Position numbers and translations under genes: made by a program
NCBI GenBank assembly: GCA_030158305.1
Contig: JAOATE010000003.1
Coordinates: forward strand, 1 to 64,000
Direction: 5' to 3'
Source of the DNA: Burkholderiaceae bacterium
GTDB taxonomy: Bacteria > Pseudomonadota > Gammaproteobacteria > Burkholderiales > Burkholderiaceae_B
DNA length: 64,000 nucleotides
The notes under the pieces: generated by a model
Told to the model about the DNA's origin: nothing
The model's database searches: none
What the model saw: the letters and a program-made list of their open reading frames with translations, nothing else
Shown here: positions 37,044-44,927 of the stretch, in pieces
How positions within the stretch are numbered: the stretch's first letter is position 1
Layout of the letters: each line of letters begins with the position of its first letter

Positions 37044-38141
37044 TTAGACCAAACGCTTGAGCCAGCCGTGACGATCAGGTTGACGACCGTACTGAATATC
37101 GGTGAGCTCCTGACGCAAGGCCATGGTGAGCTTACCGGCTGGCGCATTTTCATCACCAGCAATAAAGCCGCGACCTTTCAGTGCCGCAATCGGTGCCACC
37201 ACTGCTGCAGTGCCACAGGCAAACGCCTCGACATAGTCTCCCGATGCAATGCCCTGACGCCATTCGTCGATCGAAATTTTGCGTTCTTCGACTGTATGGC
37301 CACGGTCTTTTGCAAGCTGGATAATACTGGCTCGTGTGACGCCCTCGAGAATACTACCCGTCAAATCAGGCGTCACAAGCGTGCCGTCTTTTTTGACCAA
37401 AAAGATGTTCATGCCACCAAGTTCTTCGAGGTATTTACCCTCTTGGGAATCCAGAAACAGGACCTGTGAACATCCATTTTCGTACGCTTCTTTTTGAGGT
37501 AACAAAGAGGCGGAGTAATTGCCGCCGCATTTTGCTGCACCCGTGCCACCATGTGCTGCGCGCGAATAATCCTCGACCAACCAAATGGATACGGGCGCAA
37601 CGCCTTTTGCAAAATAGGGACCAACGGGACTGGCAATCACAAAATAGGCTGCTTTTTGAGCGGCGCGCACACCAAGAAAGTTTTCGTTGGCAATCATAAA
37701 GGGGCGCAGGTACAGACTCATGTCGGGCGCAGAAGACACCCACGCGTGATCGATCGCCACCATTTGTTTAATAGACTCGAGAAACAAGTCTGTTGGCAAC
37801 TCGGGCAAGGCCAAGCGGTGGGCTGAACGCTGCATGCGAGCGGCATTGGCCTCAGGACGAAATGTCCAGACCGAGCCATCGGCATGACGATAGGCTTTCA
37901 TGCCTTCGAAAATCTCTTGAGCATAATGAAGCACAGAGGCAGCCGGATCCAACAGGAGTGGACCATAGGGCTTGACCTGCGGGTCATACCAACCATCTTC
38001 GACGGTCCAATCAATCGAGACCATGTGATCTGTGAAGTACTTACCAAAACCGGGGTTCGCCAGAATTGCTTCGCGCTCGGCCACCGAGCGTGCATTTGAC
38101 GAGCGTGTTGCTTTGAAAACCAGAGATGTGTTCGCAGTCAT
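37044..38141 (-). CDS. ilvE: branched-chain amino acid aminotransferase, class II type
   Basis: 365 residues, the longer eukaryotic/Gram-positive-like BCAT class (about 350-365). It transaminates valine, leucine and isoleucine with 2-oxoglutarate. The PLP lysine is Lys204 in 'GAAKCGGNYSASLL'. 'ALLDPAASVLHYAQEIFEGMKAYR' and 'EELGGMNIFLVKKDGTLVTPDLTGSILEGVTR' are conserved substrate and cofactor segments. It lies far from ilvBHC, after a RIO-kinase gene. Confidence 0.94.
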   Translation of the reverse strand: MTANTSLVFKATRSSNARSVAEREAILANPGFGKYFTDHMVSIDWTVEDGWYDPQVKPYGPLLLDPAASVLHYAQEIFEGMKAYRHADGSVWTFRPEANAARMQRSAHRLALPELPTDLFLESIKQMVAIDHAWVSSAPDMSLYLRPFMIANENFLGVRAAQKAAYFVIASPVGPYFAKGVAPVSIWLVEDYSRAAHGGTGAAKCGGNYSASLLPQKEAYENGCSQVLFLDSQEGKYLEELGGMNIFLVKKDGTLVTPDLTGSILEGVTRASIIQLAKDRGHTVEERKISIDEWRQGIASGDYVEAFACGTAAVVAPIAALKGRGFIAGDENAPAGKLTMALRQELTDIQYGRQPDRHGWLKRLV

Positions 38142-38226
38142 GGAAGTTGTCAGAGGATTAAATGTAGTGATTGATTATAGCCACGCACGGACATCGTGCT
38201 GAGGACGAAGATCGTCGCCGACCTGA

Positions 38227-39078
38227 CTACTCTTGGCGCCCCTGCAAGCGCCTGAGTAACGCCTCTTGTTCGCGCCGAGTCTCTTCGATTTCCTGCATCA
38301 AACCGTCCATATCAACAGGCGTGGTGTCCGCTTCAAAATGTCCGGTCAAGGCATACTCGGGGGTCAACTCTCCCGCCTCGAACAGTTTCCAAATTTCTTT
38401 ACCGTAATCGGTTGCAAGCAATTCTGGCGCAAATTGCCCAAAATAAACCGCTAGGTTTTGAACGTCTCGCAACAACATCGGTCGCGCTTCATTGTTGCCA
38501 GCCGCGTCTACCGCCTGTGGCAAATCGATAATCACGGGACCATCTGTCGCCATCAAAATATTGTATTCGGACAAGTCACCATGAATGATGCCGGCACACA
38601 GCATGCGAACGACCTGATTAATCAAATAGGCATGACACTCGCGCGCGCGCTCCGGTGTGAGCTCGACATCATTGAGTCTGGGAGCCACATCGCCCTCTGC
38701 ATCGGTGACAAGCTCCATGAGCAACACACCGTCCGTACAAATATAGGGCTGTGGCACGCGAACACCCGCATTGGCCAAGCGGAATAACGCATCGACCTCG
38801 GCATTTTGCCAAAGCTCTTCTTGCATCTGCCGTCCATAGCGCGTGCCCTTTTCCATGGCGCGTGCCTGACGACTGTTTTTGACCTTGCGTCCTTCTGTGT
38901 AAGACACCGCATTTTTAAAGCTGCGCTGTTTAGCGTCCTTGTACACCTTGGCGCAACGAATAGATTCGCCACTGCGCACGACGTACACGGTCGCTTCTTT
39001 TCCGCTCATCAATTGGCTCAACACCTCATCGACCAACCCTTCCTCTACGAGGGGCTTGAGTCTTGGGGGGATCTTCAT
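38227..39078 (-). CDS. RIO1-like atypical serine/threonine protein kinase
   Basis: 283 residues. The glycine loop analogue is 'MSGKEATVYVVRSG', with the ATP-binding Lys in 'IRCAKVYKD'. The catalytic loop is 'GIIHGDLSEYNILM' (Asp and Asn), and the metal Asp is in 'VIIDLPQAVDAAGN'. These are RIO-family features, here of the bacterial PA4780-like group. The substrate is unknown. The ATG overlaps the amidase stop by four bases, so the two proteins are made from one message. Confidence 0.92.
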   Translation of the reverse strand: MKIPPRLKPLVEEGLVDEVLSQLMSGKEATVYVVRSGESIRCAKVYKDAKQRSFKNAVSYTEGRKVKNSRQARAMEKGTRYGRQMQEELWQNAEVDALFRLANAGVRVPQPYICTDGVLLMELVTDAEGDVAPRLNDVELTPERARECHAYLINQVVRMLCAGIIHGDLSEYNILMATDGPVIIDLPQAVDAAGNNEARPMLLRDVQNLAVYFGQFAPELLATDYGKEIWKLFEAGELTPEYALTGHFEADTTPVDMDGLMQEIEETRREQEALLRRLQGRQE

Positions 39079-40427
39079 CGGTGCGCACTCAAAGCATCTT
39101 CGACTGCCAAGGCGACCGCAGACAAGCGCGCATCGTCGCCATGCACAGAAGACAGCATCAGCCCCACTGGTAACTCTCCCTCACGGTGACAAGGCAAGCT
39201 ATAGGAGCAGCCGTCCAGCAAGTTGATGGTGAAGGTATTGCGCAACATCTGACCATTCGCTTTAAAAAATGCGTCATCAGAAGCAATCAGCTTTTCAAGC
39301 TCAGGCGCGACGGTTGGTACCGTTGGGCACATCAGTGCGTCAAAGCCCTCAATGGCGCGTTCAACGCTAGCAATCCATGCACGGCGCTTGTCTAGCAGAG
39401 CGATGTACTGTTGAGCGGTAATCGGGGCGCCCAGCATCACGCGAGCCGCCACGCGCTGGTCAAACTGAGCCTGCGCGCGCGCCAAACGCTCATGATGCAC
39501 TGCGTAAGCTTCGATAGGCGAGAGTCCGCCGGGTGAATTGACCTTGGGAATATCCGCAAACTCGGTCAACGGAATCTCAATAATCTGCGCTCCAGCGTTA
39601 GACAAAATTGACAAGCTGCGGTCGAAAGCCTGAGCAACGGTGTGATCCAGGCCATCGAGCACCATGGTCTGGGGCACCGCCAAACGCATCCCAGCGATCG
39701 GCCGACGACGCACAGGTAGCAGGGCTCCGGAAAGAACCGCATCCACCGTGATGCAGTCCTGAACACTGCGCGTCATGGCGCAAACCGTATCCAACGCACG
39801 GGAAAGTTCTAAGGCGCCCTCCAAGGGGACACGATTTTGCGTGCTTTTAAAGCCCACAATGCCACATAGTGCTGCAGGAATCCGAATCGAACCACCAGTA
39901 TCAGAGCCAAGACCTGCAACAGATAGACCCAATGCCACCGATACACCCGCGCCCGACGAGGAACCGCCTGGCACGCGTGCCACAGTCTGATCGGTTGGAT
40001 TGACGGGTGTGCCATAGTGAGGATTGATACCAATGCCTGAGAAAGCAAATTCGGTCATATTGGTTTTACCCACAATCGCCGAACCTGCTGAGCGTAGGCG
40101 TGCCACCACAGGGGCATCATGTGTTTGAGCAGGCTCACCCTGACATACGACGGAGCCAGCCATCGTGGTTTCACCCGCCACACCATACAAGTCTTTAATC
40201 GACACAGGCAAACCTGCCAAGGCGGGCAGCCTCACGCCGGCCTTGTGTGAGGCGTCTGCTGCGCGCGCTGCGGCAAGGGCAGCCTCGGGGTACATCTTAG
40301 TAAAGACACTCTTAGCAGCCGGCAAGCCCGCTGCCTCCAAGGCACCTGCGACAAGCGCCTCGCGGGTTGTCTCTCCGCGCATCAGGCGCTGGTTCAGCTG
40401 TTCGATTGTTTCGTGAATGTGGATCAT
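39075..40427 (-). CDS. amidase signature family hydrolase
   Basis: 450 residues. The Ser-cisSer-Lys triad is complete: Lys78 in 'PVSIKDLYGV', the cis-Ser in 'PGGSSSGAGVSVALG' (about 157) and the nucleophile Ser180 in 'GSDTGGSIRIPAALCG'. The family includes glutamyl-tRNA amidotransferase A, allophanate hydrolase and broad aliphatic amidases. No gatB or gatC partner is present, so a catabolic amidase is more likely. It is transcribed just before the RIO-kinase gene with a four-base overlap. Confidence 0.93.
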   Translation of the reverse strand: MIHIHETIEQLNQRLMRGETTREALVAGALEAAGLPAAKSVFTKMYPEAALAAARAADASHKAGVRLPALAGLPVSIKDLYGVAGETTMAGSVVCQGEPAQTHDAPVVARLRSAGSAIVGKTNMTEFAFSGIGINPHYGTPVNPTDQTVARVPGGSSSGAGVSVALGLSVAGLGSDTGGSIRIPAALCGIVGFKSTQNRVPLEGALELSRALDTVCAMTRSVQDCITVDAVLSGALLPVRRRPIAGMRLAVPQTMVLDGLDHTVAQAFDRSLSILSNAGAQIIEIPLTEFADIPKVNSPGGLSPIEAYAVHHERLARAQAQFDQRVAARVMLGAPITAQQYIALLDKRRAWIASVERAIEGFDALMCPTVPTVAPELEKLIASDDAFFKANGQMLRNTFTINLLDGCSYSLPCHREGELPVGLMLSSVHGDDARLSAVALAVEDALSAHR

Positions 40428-40638
40428 TAAAGAGGCTCTTCGTTTGGGGCGCTTGCGCGCAAGGACAATCCGACAATGTAAGGAACACCGGGCGTGGGGT
40501 CAAGCGAGCTTTTGTAGGCACTCAGTTCAAAAACGGGGCTATCCCCTAGCTCGATAGGTCTATTGGTACTTTTGTGGTCTTTTAAAGAGATAAAATAAGT
40601 TTCGCATCGTTTGATGCAACCTCATACAGGATACGACT

Positions 40639-40944
40639 ATGCAACCATCACGTCGCCAGTTCATGATCTACACGACCGCCGGTTTAGCCTCACTGACGAT
40701 GGCCAGTCAGGCACAGGCCCAAGCCATGCTCGGCGAAGCCGAACCCACCGCCGTTGCCTTAGGCTACAAGGCAGATACCAAAACGATCGATAAAGCAAAA
40801 TTCCCTAAGTACGCTGAGGGTCAGCTTTGCTCAAATTGCCAGCTTTACGCCAGCAAATCCGCTGACGCAGGCACCTGTACTATTTTCCCAGGGAAATTAG
40901 TTGCCGGCCCAGGCTGGTGTAATGCATACATCAAGAAAGCTTAA
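40639..40944 (+). CDS. high-potential iron-sulfur protein (HiPIP)
   Basis: 101 residues. The N-terminus 'SRRQFMIYTTAGLASLTMASQAQA' is a twin-arginine signal, fitting export of a folded Fe-S protein. The [4Fe-4S] ligands are Cys64, Cys67, Cys80 and Cys94 ('QLCSNCQLY', 'GTCTIFPGK', 'GWCNAY'), in the C-x2-C-x12-C-x13-C pattern of HiPIPs. It would carry electrons in the periplasm. It stands alone, divergent from the amidase gene, and is followed by two hairpins. Confidence 0.93.
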   Translation: MQPSRRQFMIYTTAGLASLTMASQAQAQAMLGEAEPTAVALGYKADTKTIDKAKFPKYAEGQLCSNCQLYASKSADAGTCTIFPGKLVAGPGWCNAYIKKA

Positions 40945-40957
40945 TATCTCGAGATGC

Positions 40958-41030
40958 TAGCTGAGAGATTCAGTGATTTCTCAGCTAAAAGTAAAAAAGC
41001 TGCAACAGAGTCTCTGCTGCAGCTTTTTTA
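40958..41030 (+). terminator. two tandem hairpins, the second a strong intrinsic terminator
   Basis: The first hairpin pairs TAGCTGAGA (40958-40966) with TCTCAGCTA (40979-40987). The second pairs AAAAAGCTGCA and TGCAGCTTTTTT, with an inner CAGAG/CTCTG stem, at 40993-41030. It ends in T runs on both strands, so it probably serves both HiPIP and the convergent lipoprotein gene. Confidence 0.85.
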
Positions 41031-41045
41031 TTAGTCAGTGATCAA

Positions 41046-41483
41046 TTACTGAGCAATGACGCGTGCTTCTGTGCCAGAACCTTCAATGTAGACCTTTTGA
41101 CCCACACGCAAGTTACTCATAGGCTGCGTCACGCTGACCAAAACACCGCCACTTGTACGTACAAAAATCTGCTGGCCCTCGACGGGTTTGTCATAATGCT
41201 TTTGGATTTCATTGCCTGCGACAGCACCACCGATCGCGCCTAAAACCATCGCAACAGTCTTGCCAGTGCCGGCACCAATCAGCGCGCCAATTCCAAGACC
41301 ACCCAAGCCGCCCACTACGGCGCCAACGCCAGTTTCATGGTTGCTTTTAATCTGAGTCGCATTGATTTGCTCAATCACGCCAGAACGGATTTCCATAGGC
41401 GCACTTGGCGTTGTCGGTGCGCATGCGACCAAACCAACAGCGACCATCAAAGAAAGTGCAATTTTCGAAATTTGTTTGAACAT
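41046..41483 (-). CDS. glycine-zipper outer-membrane lipoprotein, SlyB/Pcp-like
   Basis: 145 residues. The lipobox 'GLVAC' puts the lipidated Cys at position 21. 'GAVVGGLGGLGIGALIGAGTGKTVAMVLGAIGGAVAGNEIQK' is a glycine-zipper 2TM domain, and the C-terminal beta-rich part matches SlyB ('VRTSGGVLVSVTQPMSNLRVGQKVYIEGSG'). In enteric bacteria SlyB helps to stabilise the outer membrane under stress. It is divergent from the Rap1a-like gene. Confidence 0.9.
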   Translation of the reverse strand: MFKQISKIALSLMVAVGLVACAPTTPSAPMEIRSGVIEQINATQIKSNHETGVGAVVGGLGGLGIGALIGAGTGKTVAMVLGAIGGAVAGNEIQKHYDKPVEGQQIFVRTSGGVLVSVTQPMSNLRVGQKVYIEGSGTEARVIAQ

Positions 41484-41610
41484 GATTATTCCCGTTAAAT
41501 TTGTTAATCTTTGTTAAATCCACAAGCTAAGTGTAACGCTAAGCAAGTGCTTTGAGCCATCATCATCGTGATTGAGACGGAATCGTTTCACTCGTCCTTA
41601 GGAGATCGAC

Positions 41611-41982
41611 ATGAAATTTAAACTTTCCGTAGCAAGTGCTTGTGTAGCGTTGTTGAGTGCAGCAAGCGTTGCAAATGCTCAAGTACCCAAGGCTTCTACG
41701 ACAACACAAGAGTTCGTCGCAATGTGCAGTAAAACGACTGATGTCGCTGCGCAAAATTTTTGTCATGGCTTTAGCCAGGGCGTGTATGAAACCTACCTGA
41801 TCACCCGCCACCCCAAAAGAGCAAAGCCCTTCATCTGTGTCGAAAGCTCCAAAAATACCCGTCAAGACTATATCAATGGCTTTATGACTTGGTCAGCTTC
41901 CAATCCTAAGTTCAATCAAACTGCAGCCGCCGACACGATTTTGCGTTATTTGGGCGAAACCTTCCCATGCAAAAAGGGCTGA
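41611..41982 (+). CDS. small exported protein with Rap1a/Tai-like domain
   Basis: 123 residues with a signal peptide ending 'ANAQV'. Four Cys residues ('AMCSKTTDVAAQNFCHGF', 'PFICVES', 'ETFPCKKG') and the helical 'C.GF..G.......' pattern resemble the Rap1a immunity-protein domain. In Serratia that domain protects against type VI secreted amidases of the Ssp/Tae4 type. No type VI effector gene is adjacent, so an immunity role is not established and it may be an orphan periplasmic protein. The start ATG follows AGGAG. Confidence 0.65.
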   Translation: MKFKLSVASACVALLSAASVANAQVPKASTTTQEFVAMCSKTTDVAAQNFCHGFSQGVYETYLITRHPKRAKPFICVESSKNTRQDYINGFMTWSASNPKFNQTAAADTILRYLGETFPCKKG

Positions 41983-42072
41983 GCCTTTTTAAAACGATTT
42001 AGCGAAGCCTTTCAACACAATCTTGTTTGACTTCAAGCACATTTGAATGAATGCACTTTAGGAGCAACACTC

Positions 42073-42303
42073 ATGAAAAAAACTTTATTGGCCCTTCCCC
42101 TTATTGCAGCCTTGGCCTTAACAGGCTGTTCAAACATGAACACGACGCAACAACGTGAACTCTCTGGCGGTGCGATTGGCGCGGCCGCAGGTGCAGGTAT
42201 CACAGCCATCGCGGGTGGCAATCCCATCTGGGGCGCTATTGGTGGTGCCGCCGCCGGTGTACTGGGTGGTTATATTTATGACAAGCACGAACAAGGTCAG
42301 TGA
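42073..42303 (+). CDS. small glycine-zipper lipoprotein
   Basis: 76 residues from the ATG at 42073, which has GGAG twelve bases upstream; an ATG at 42043 is less likely. The lipobox 'LALTGC' is followed by 'GGAIGAAAGAGITAIAGGNPIWGAIGGAAAGVLGGYIYD', a glycine-zipper pair of the YMGG/OmpA-like type. It probably sits in the outer membrane. It follows the Rap1a-like gene on the same strand after 90 bp. Confidence 0.8.
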   Translation: MKKTLLALPLIAALALTGCSNMNTTQQRELSGGAIGAAAGAGITAIAGGNPIWGAIGGAAAGVLGGYIYDKHEQGQ

Positions 42304-42378
42304 AACTGAGCTGCTTTATGGTTTAACTGTTTGAATTTAGTGCCGACATCAGCACTTAACCAGAAGCGCGTTTGGTCC

Positions 42379-42405
42379 AAAAGCCCCGTTATTGACGGGG
42401 CTTTT
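42379..42405. terminator. bidirectional intrinsic terminator
   Basis: AAAAGCCCCGT and ACGGGGCTTTT pair around TATTG, with T-rich flanks on both sides. The stop codon of the phosphopantetheinyl transferase-acyltransferase gene (42389-42391) lies in the loop region, so the signal overlaps the coding end. Confidence 0.88.
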
Positions 42406-43651
42406 GATTTTTCCAGCGACGATGGACCCACCACCATTGCTCGGGGTGACGGATGATCGAAAGCTCAAGTGCTTGGTTATACGCACGCGTATTTTTAATG
42501 ATTTCCTGACCCACATCATCATCCAGCACGGGATTCAGAGCAGGAAAGAACTTGAGCACATGCGTGCCATCAGGCTCACGCCACGACGCAGCAGGAATCA
42601 CGGGGGCACCAGTCGCCAAGGCAATCACGGCCATACTTTTATAGGTCCCCGCTGCCTGACCAAAGAACTCGACCTCAATCCCCTCTGGACGACGTGCATA
42701 TTGATCGAAAGGGAACACAATCGCATCGCCTGACTCAATCGTAGAGACGATTTCTTCGAGTGAACCCCGTCGCCCCACCACGCCGAAACCTGCTTGATTA
42801 AAACGTCGGGTCAGTAAATCGCTGAGCCACTTTGGCTTGATCGGACGCCTCAAAAAATGGATGCGCCCTTTGACCTGTGGAAAATGCTCAATCCCAGCGA
42901 CTGTGGACACCTCGAAATTTCCAAAGTGTCCTGTCAAAATCAAAATACCCTTGCCTGCCTCGAACGCTTCGATCATGCCGTCGACGCCTTCGACACGCAC
43001 GATGGATTTTTTACGTGCCTCAGACAAAAAACGAAACTGAATGAGCTCTTTTAACAGCGATAACAAATGACTGTAGTGAGCCTGCGCAAGCAAAGCAATC
43101 TGCGAAGGCGCGACATTTGCACCATACACACGATTGAGATTTTCCAAAATGACGGCGCGACGGTAAGGTAACCACCGAAAAAGAAAACGTCCACCCCAAG
43201 AGGATTGGATGGTGCGTTGAATTCTCAGCGCAACAGCCGTGGCCGTTGATTCACTATGGGTCAGGGATATCTTGATCGTTTGAACCAAGTGACGGCCCAT
43301 CACAATTTCAGCGGTGGGCGTGGCCACGATATGAGGTGCGCCATATTCGTCTTTAACGACGGAGAAATCCATGGCAGTAATCGTGTTGAGCGCAGTTTCT
43401 CGGGGAAACAACTTGAGGCAGGCTTCTTTGGCTGCAAAGCGAGCAGCGAGGCTCGCGACCCGTCCGGGCCCATTGCCCGCATCCTCTATTTCACGTTGAG
43501 AAAAAAGCTTGTGTAGCTCGCCTGGCATCGCCTCAATCAAGCGTGCGACGCGCGCAATCTCAACAGTGTCGACTGCGCAACCGTCTGGCAAGGTGGCACC
43601 GTCAAGCAAAACGTTCGGCTGAGCGTTCGTTTGAGTCACACCATTCAACAT
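42389..43651 (-). CDS. AcpS-like phosphopantetheinyl transferase fused to LpxL/HtrB-like acyltransferase
   Basis: 420 residues from the ATG at 43651, which overlaps the preceding ketosynthase stop by seven bases. Residues ~20-150 match holo-ACP synthase: Asp28 in 'CAVDTVEIARV' and Glu76 in 'ARFAAKEACLK' bind Mg and CoA, and 'ISLTHSESTATAVAL' closes the fold. Residues ~155-415 match lysophospholipid/Kdo2-lipid IVA acyltransferases, with the catalytic His242 and Glu247 of 'GHFGNFE'. One chain would load the carrier protein with its arm and later move the finished acyl group to an acceptor. The N-terminal membrane anchor usual for LpxL is missing. Final gene of the synthase operon. Confidence 0.85.
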   Translation of the reverse strand: MLNGVTQTNAQPNVLLDGATLPDGCAVDTVEIARVARLIEAMPGELHKLFSQREIEDAGNGPGRVASLAARFAAKEACLKLFPRETALNTITAMDFSVVKDEYGAPHIVATPTAEIVMGRHLVQTIKISLTHSESTATAVALRIQRTIQSSWGGRFLFRWLPYRRAVILENLNRVYGANVAPSQIALLAQAHYSHLLSLLKELIQFRFLSEARKKSIVRVEGVDGMIEAFEAGKGILILTGHFGNFEVSTVAGIEHFPQVKGRIHFLRRPIKPKWLSDLLTRRFNQAGFGVVGRRGSLEEIVSTIESGDAIVFPFDQYARRPEGIEVEFFGQAAGTYKSMAVIALATGAPVIPAASWREPDGTHVLKFFPALNPVLDDDVGQEIIKNTRAYNQALELSIIRHPEQWWWVHRRWKNQKPRQ

Positions 43652-44922
43652 TCGCGGGATGCGCGCAACAGAACGGCTGCATTGGTGCCGGCAAAGCCTC
43701 GACACAACACCAAAACAATGTCGCTGCGTGCAGGACGGTTTTCACGGCTCACATTGAGACCAGAACAACCTGCAGCAAGCTGTTCAAGGTTTGCAATCCC
43801 AGGCACGATATTTCGACGACACGCTTCCAAGCCCAGTGCCACATCTATCGCGCCAGAGGCTGCAAAAAGATGACCAATCGACCACTTGAATCCTGTCACG
43901 GGAGGCATATCAGCACCGAACACTCGCAGTAACGCGGCCGCCTCAGAGCAGTCTGAACCTTGCGTACCATTTGCGTGCGCCACAATCATTCCGACATCGG
44001 CAGGCTTGAGACCTGCGTCAGAAAGCGCGCACTCGATCGCGCGACTCAAACCATCGCCATCCTCGCGCACATCAAAAATACCCTCACCCTCTGAAGCATC
44101 ACCGCCCCCGAGGTATTCACCCAAAATCTTTGCTCCGCGCTCTTTGGCAGAGCTCTCCGTCTCTAAAACAAGGGAGGCAGCACCCTCTCCCAGCAAACAG
44201 CCATTGTGGCGTTCGTCGTAGGGACGCAATAAATCCTTGGAGATCAAACCCACTTTGTCCAGATAGAGCAAGGTTTGTGGCTCGATCGGCGCATCATGAC
44301 CAATCGCCACCACACGCTGCGCATCTCCTTCGCGCAATGCCCAGGCACTTTCGATCACCGACAACACGCCACTCGTCGTGTGATTGGTGATGCAGCCATT
44401 GGGGCCTTTTAGCTGATTACGGATACTCACGTGACAGAGCACGTTGTTCGGCAAGGAGCGCAGCAGCCACATGGGATTGACCATATTGGACAATTCCTGA
44501 CCAAACTTAGCCAGACTGCCACCTGTTTCAGCCATCAGAGGAAAGTAGTCGTAGTTCACCTCAAACGCACCACCACCCGACCCCACATAGCAGCCGGTCT
44601 GGTCTGCATAGTCGTTGGCCGCCTTTTCATCCAGCGTCTCGCGCCAGGCGGGCAGGCCTGCTTGCTCAATCGCCTGTGTCCCAGCATAGATGCCAAACAC
44701 ATCCGAGCGACGGACTAATTTGAGCAACTTGCGATCGCCCAACAGCTTTCCACCGTTGTAGTCCTTGACCTCGGCGGCCAAACTGCCGTTCCACTTTTCA
44801 GCGTCCCATGCCGCAATCGGAGCGAGCGCCGATTGTCCTTGGAGCAATGTGTCCACAATACTGGCGGGGTCTTGGCCTGCGCCACAAATCGCACTATTAC
44901 CAGTGATCACAATACGGGTCAT
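43645..44922 (-). CDS. beta-ketoacyl-ACP synthase-like protein lacking the active-site Cys (chain-length-factor-like)
   Basis: 425 residues, thiolase-fold ketosynthase of FabF type. The nucleophile position reads 'GPNGCITNHTTSGV', so alignment puts Thr182 where FabF has Cys. Both catalytic His remain (His316 in 'IVAHANGTQGSD', His351 in 'WSIGHLFAAS'). It should not condense on its own and probably forms a heterodimer with the ketosynthase encoded five bases upstream. This is as in the KS/chain-length-factor pairs of type II polyketide and aryl polyene systems. Start chosen at 44922; a longer frame to 44985 overlaps the upstream gene. Confidence 0.85.
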   Translation of the reverse strand: MTRIVITGNSAICGAGQDPASIVDTLLQGQSALAPIAAWDAEKWNGSLAAEVKDYNGGKLLGDRKLLKLVRRSDVFGIYAGTQAIEQAGLPAWRETLDEKAANDYADQTGCYVGSGGGAFEVNYDYFPLMAETGGSLAKFGQELSNMVNPMWLLRSLPNNVLCHVSIRNQLKGPNGCITNHTTSGVLSVIESAWALREGDAQRVVAIGHDAPIEPQTLLYLDKVGLISKDLLRPYDERHNGCLLGEGAASLVLETESSAKERGAKILGEYLGGGDASEGEGIFDVREDGDGLSRAIECALSDAGLKPADVGMIVAHANGTQGSDCSEAAALLRVFGADMPPVTGFKWSIGHLFAASGAIDVALGLEACRRNIVPGIANLEQLAAGCSGLNVSRENRPARSDIVLVLCRGFAGTNAAVLLRASREC

Positions 44923-44927
44923 AACTA

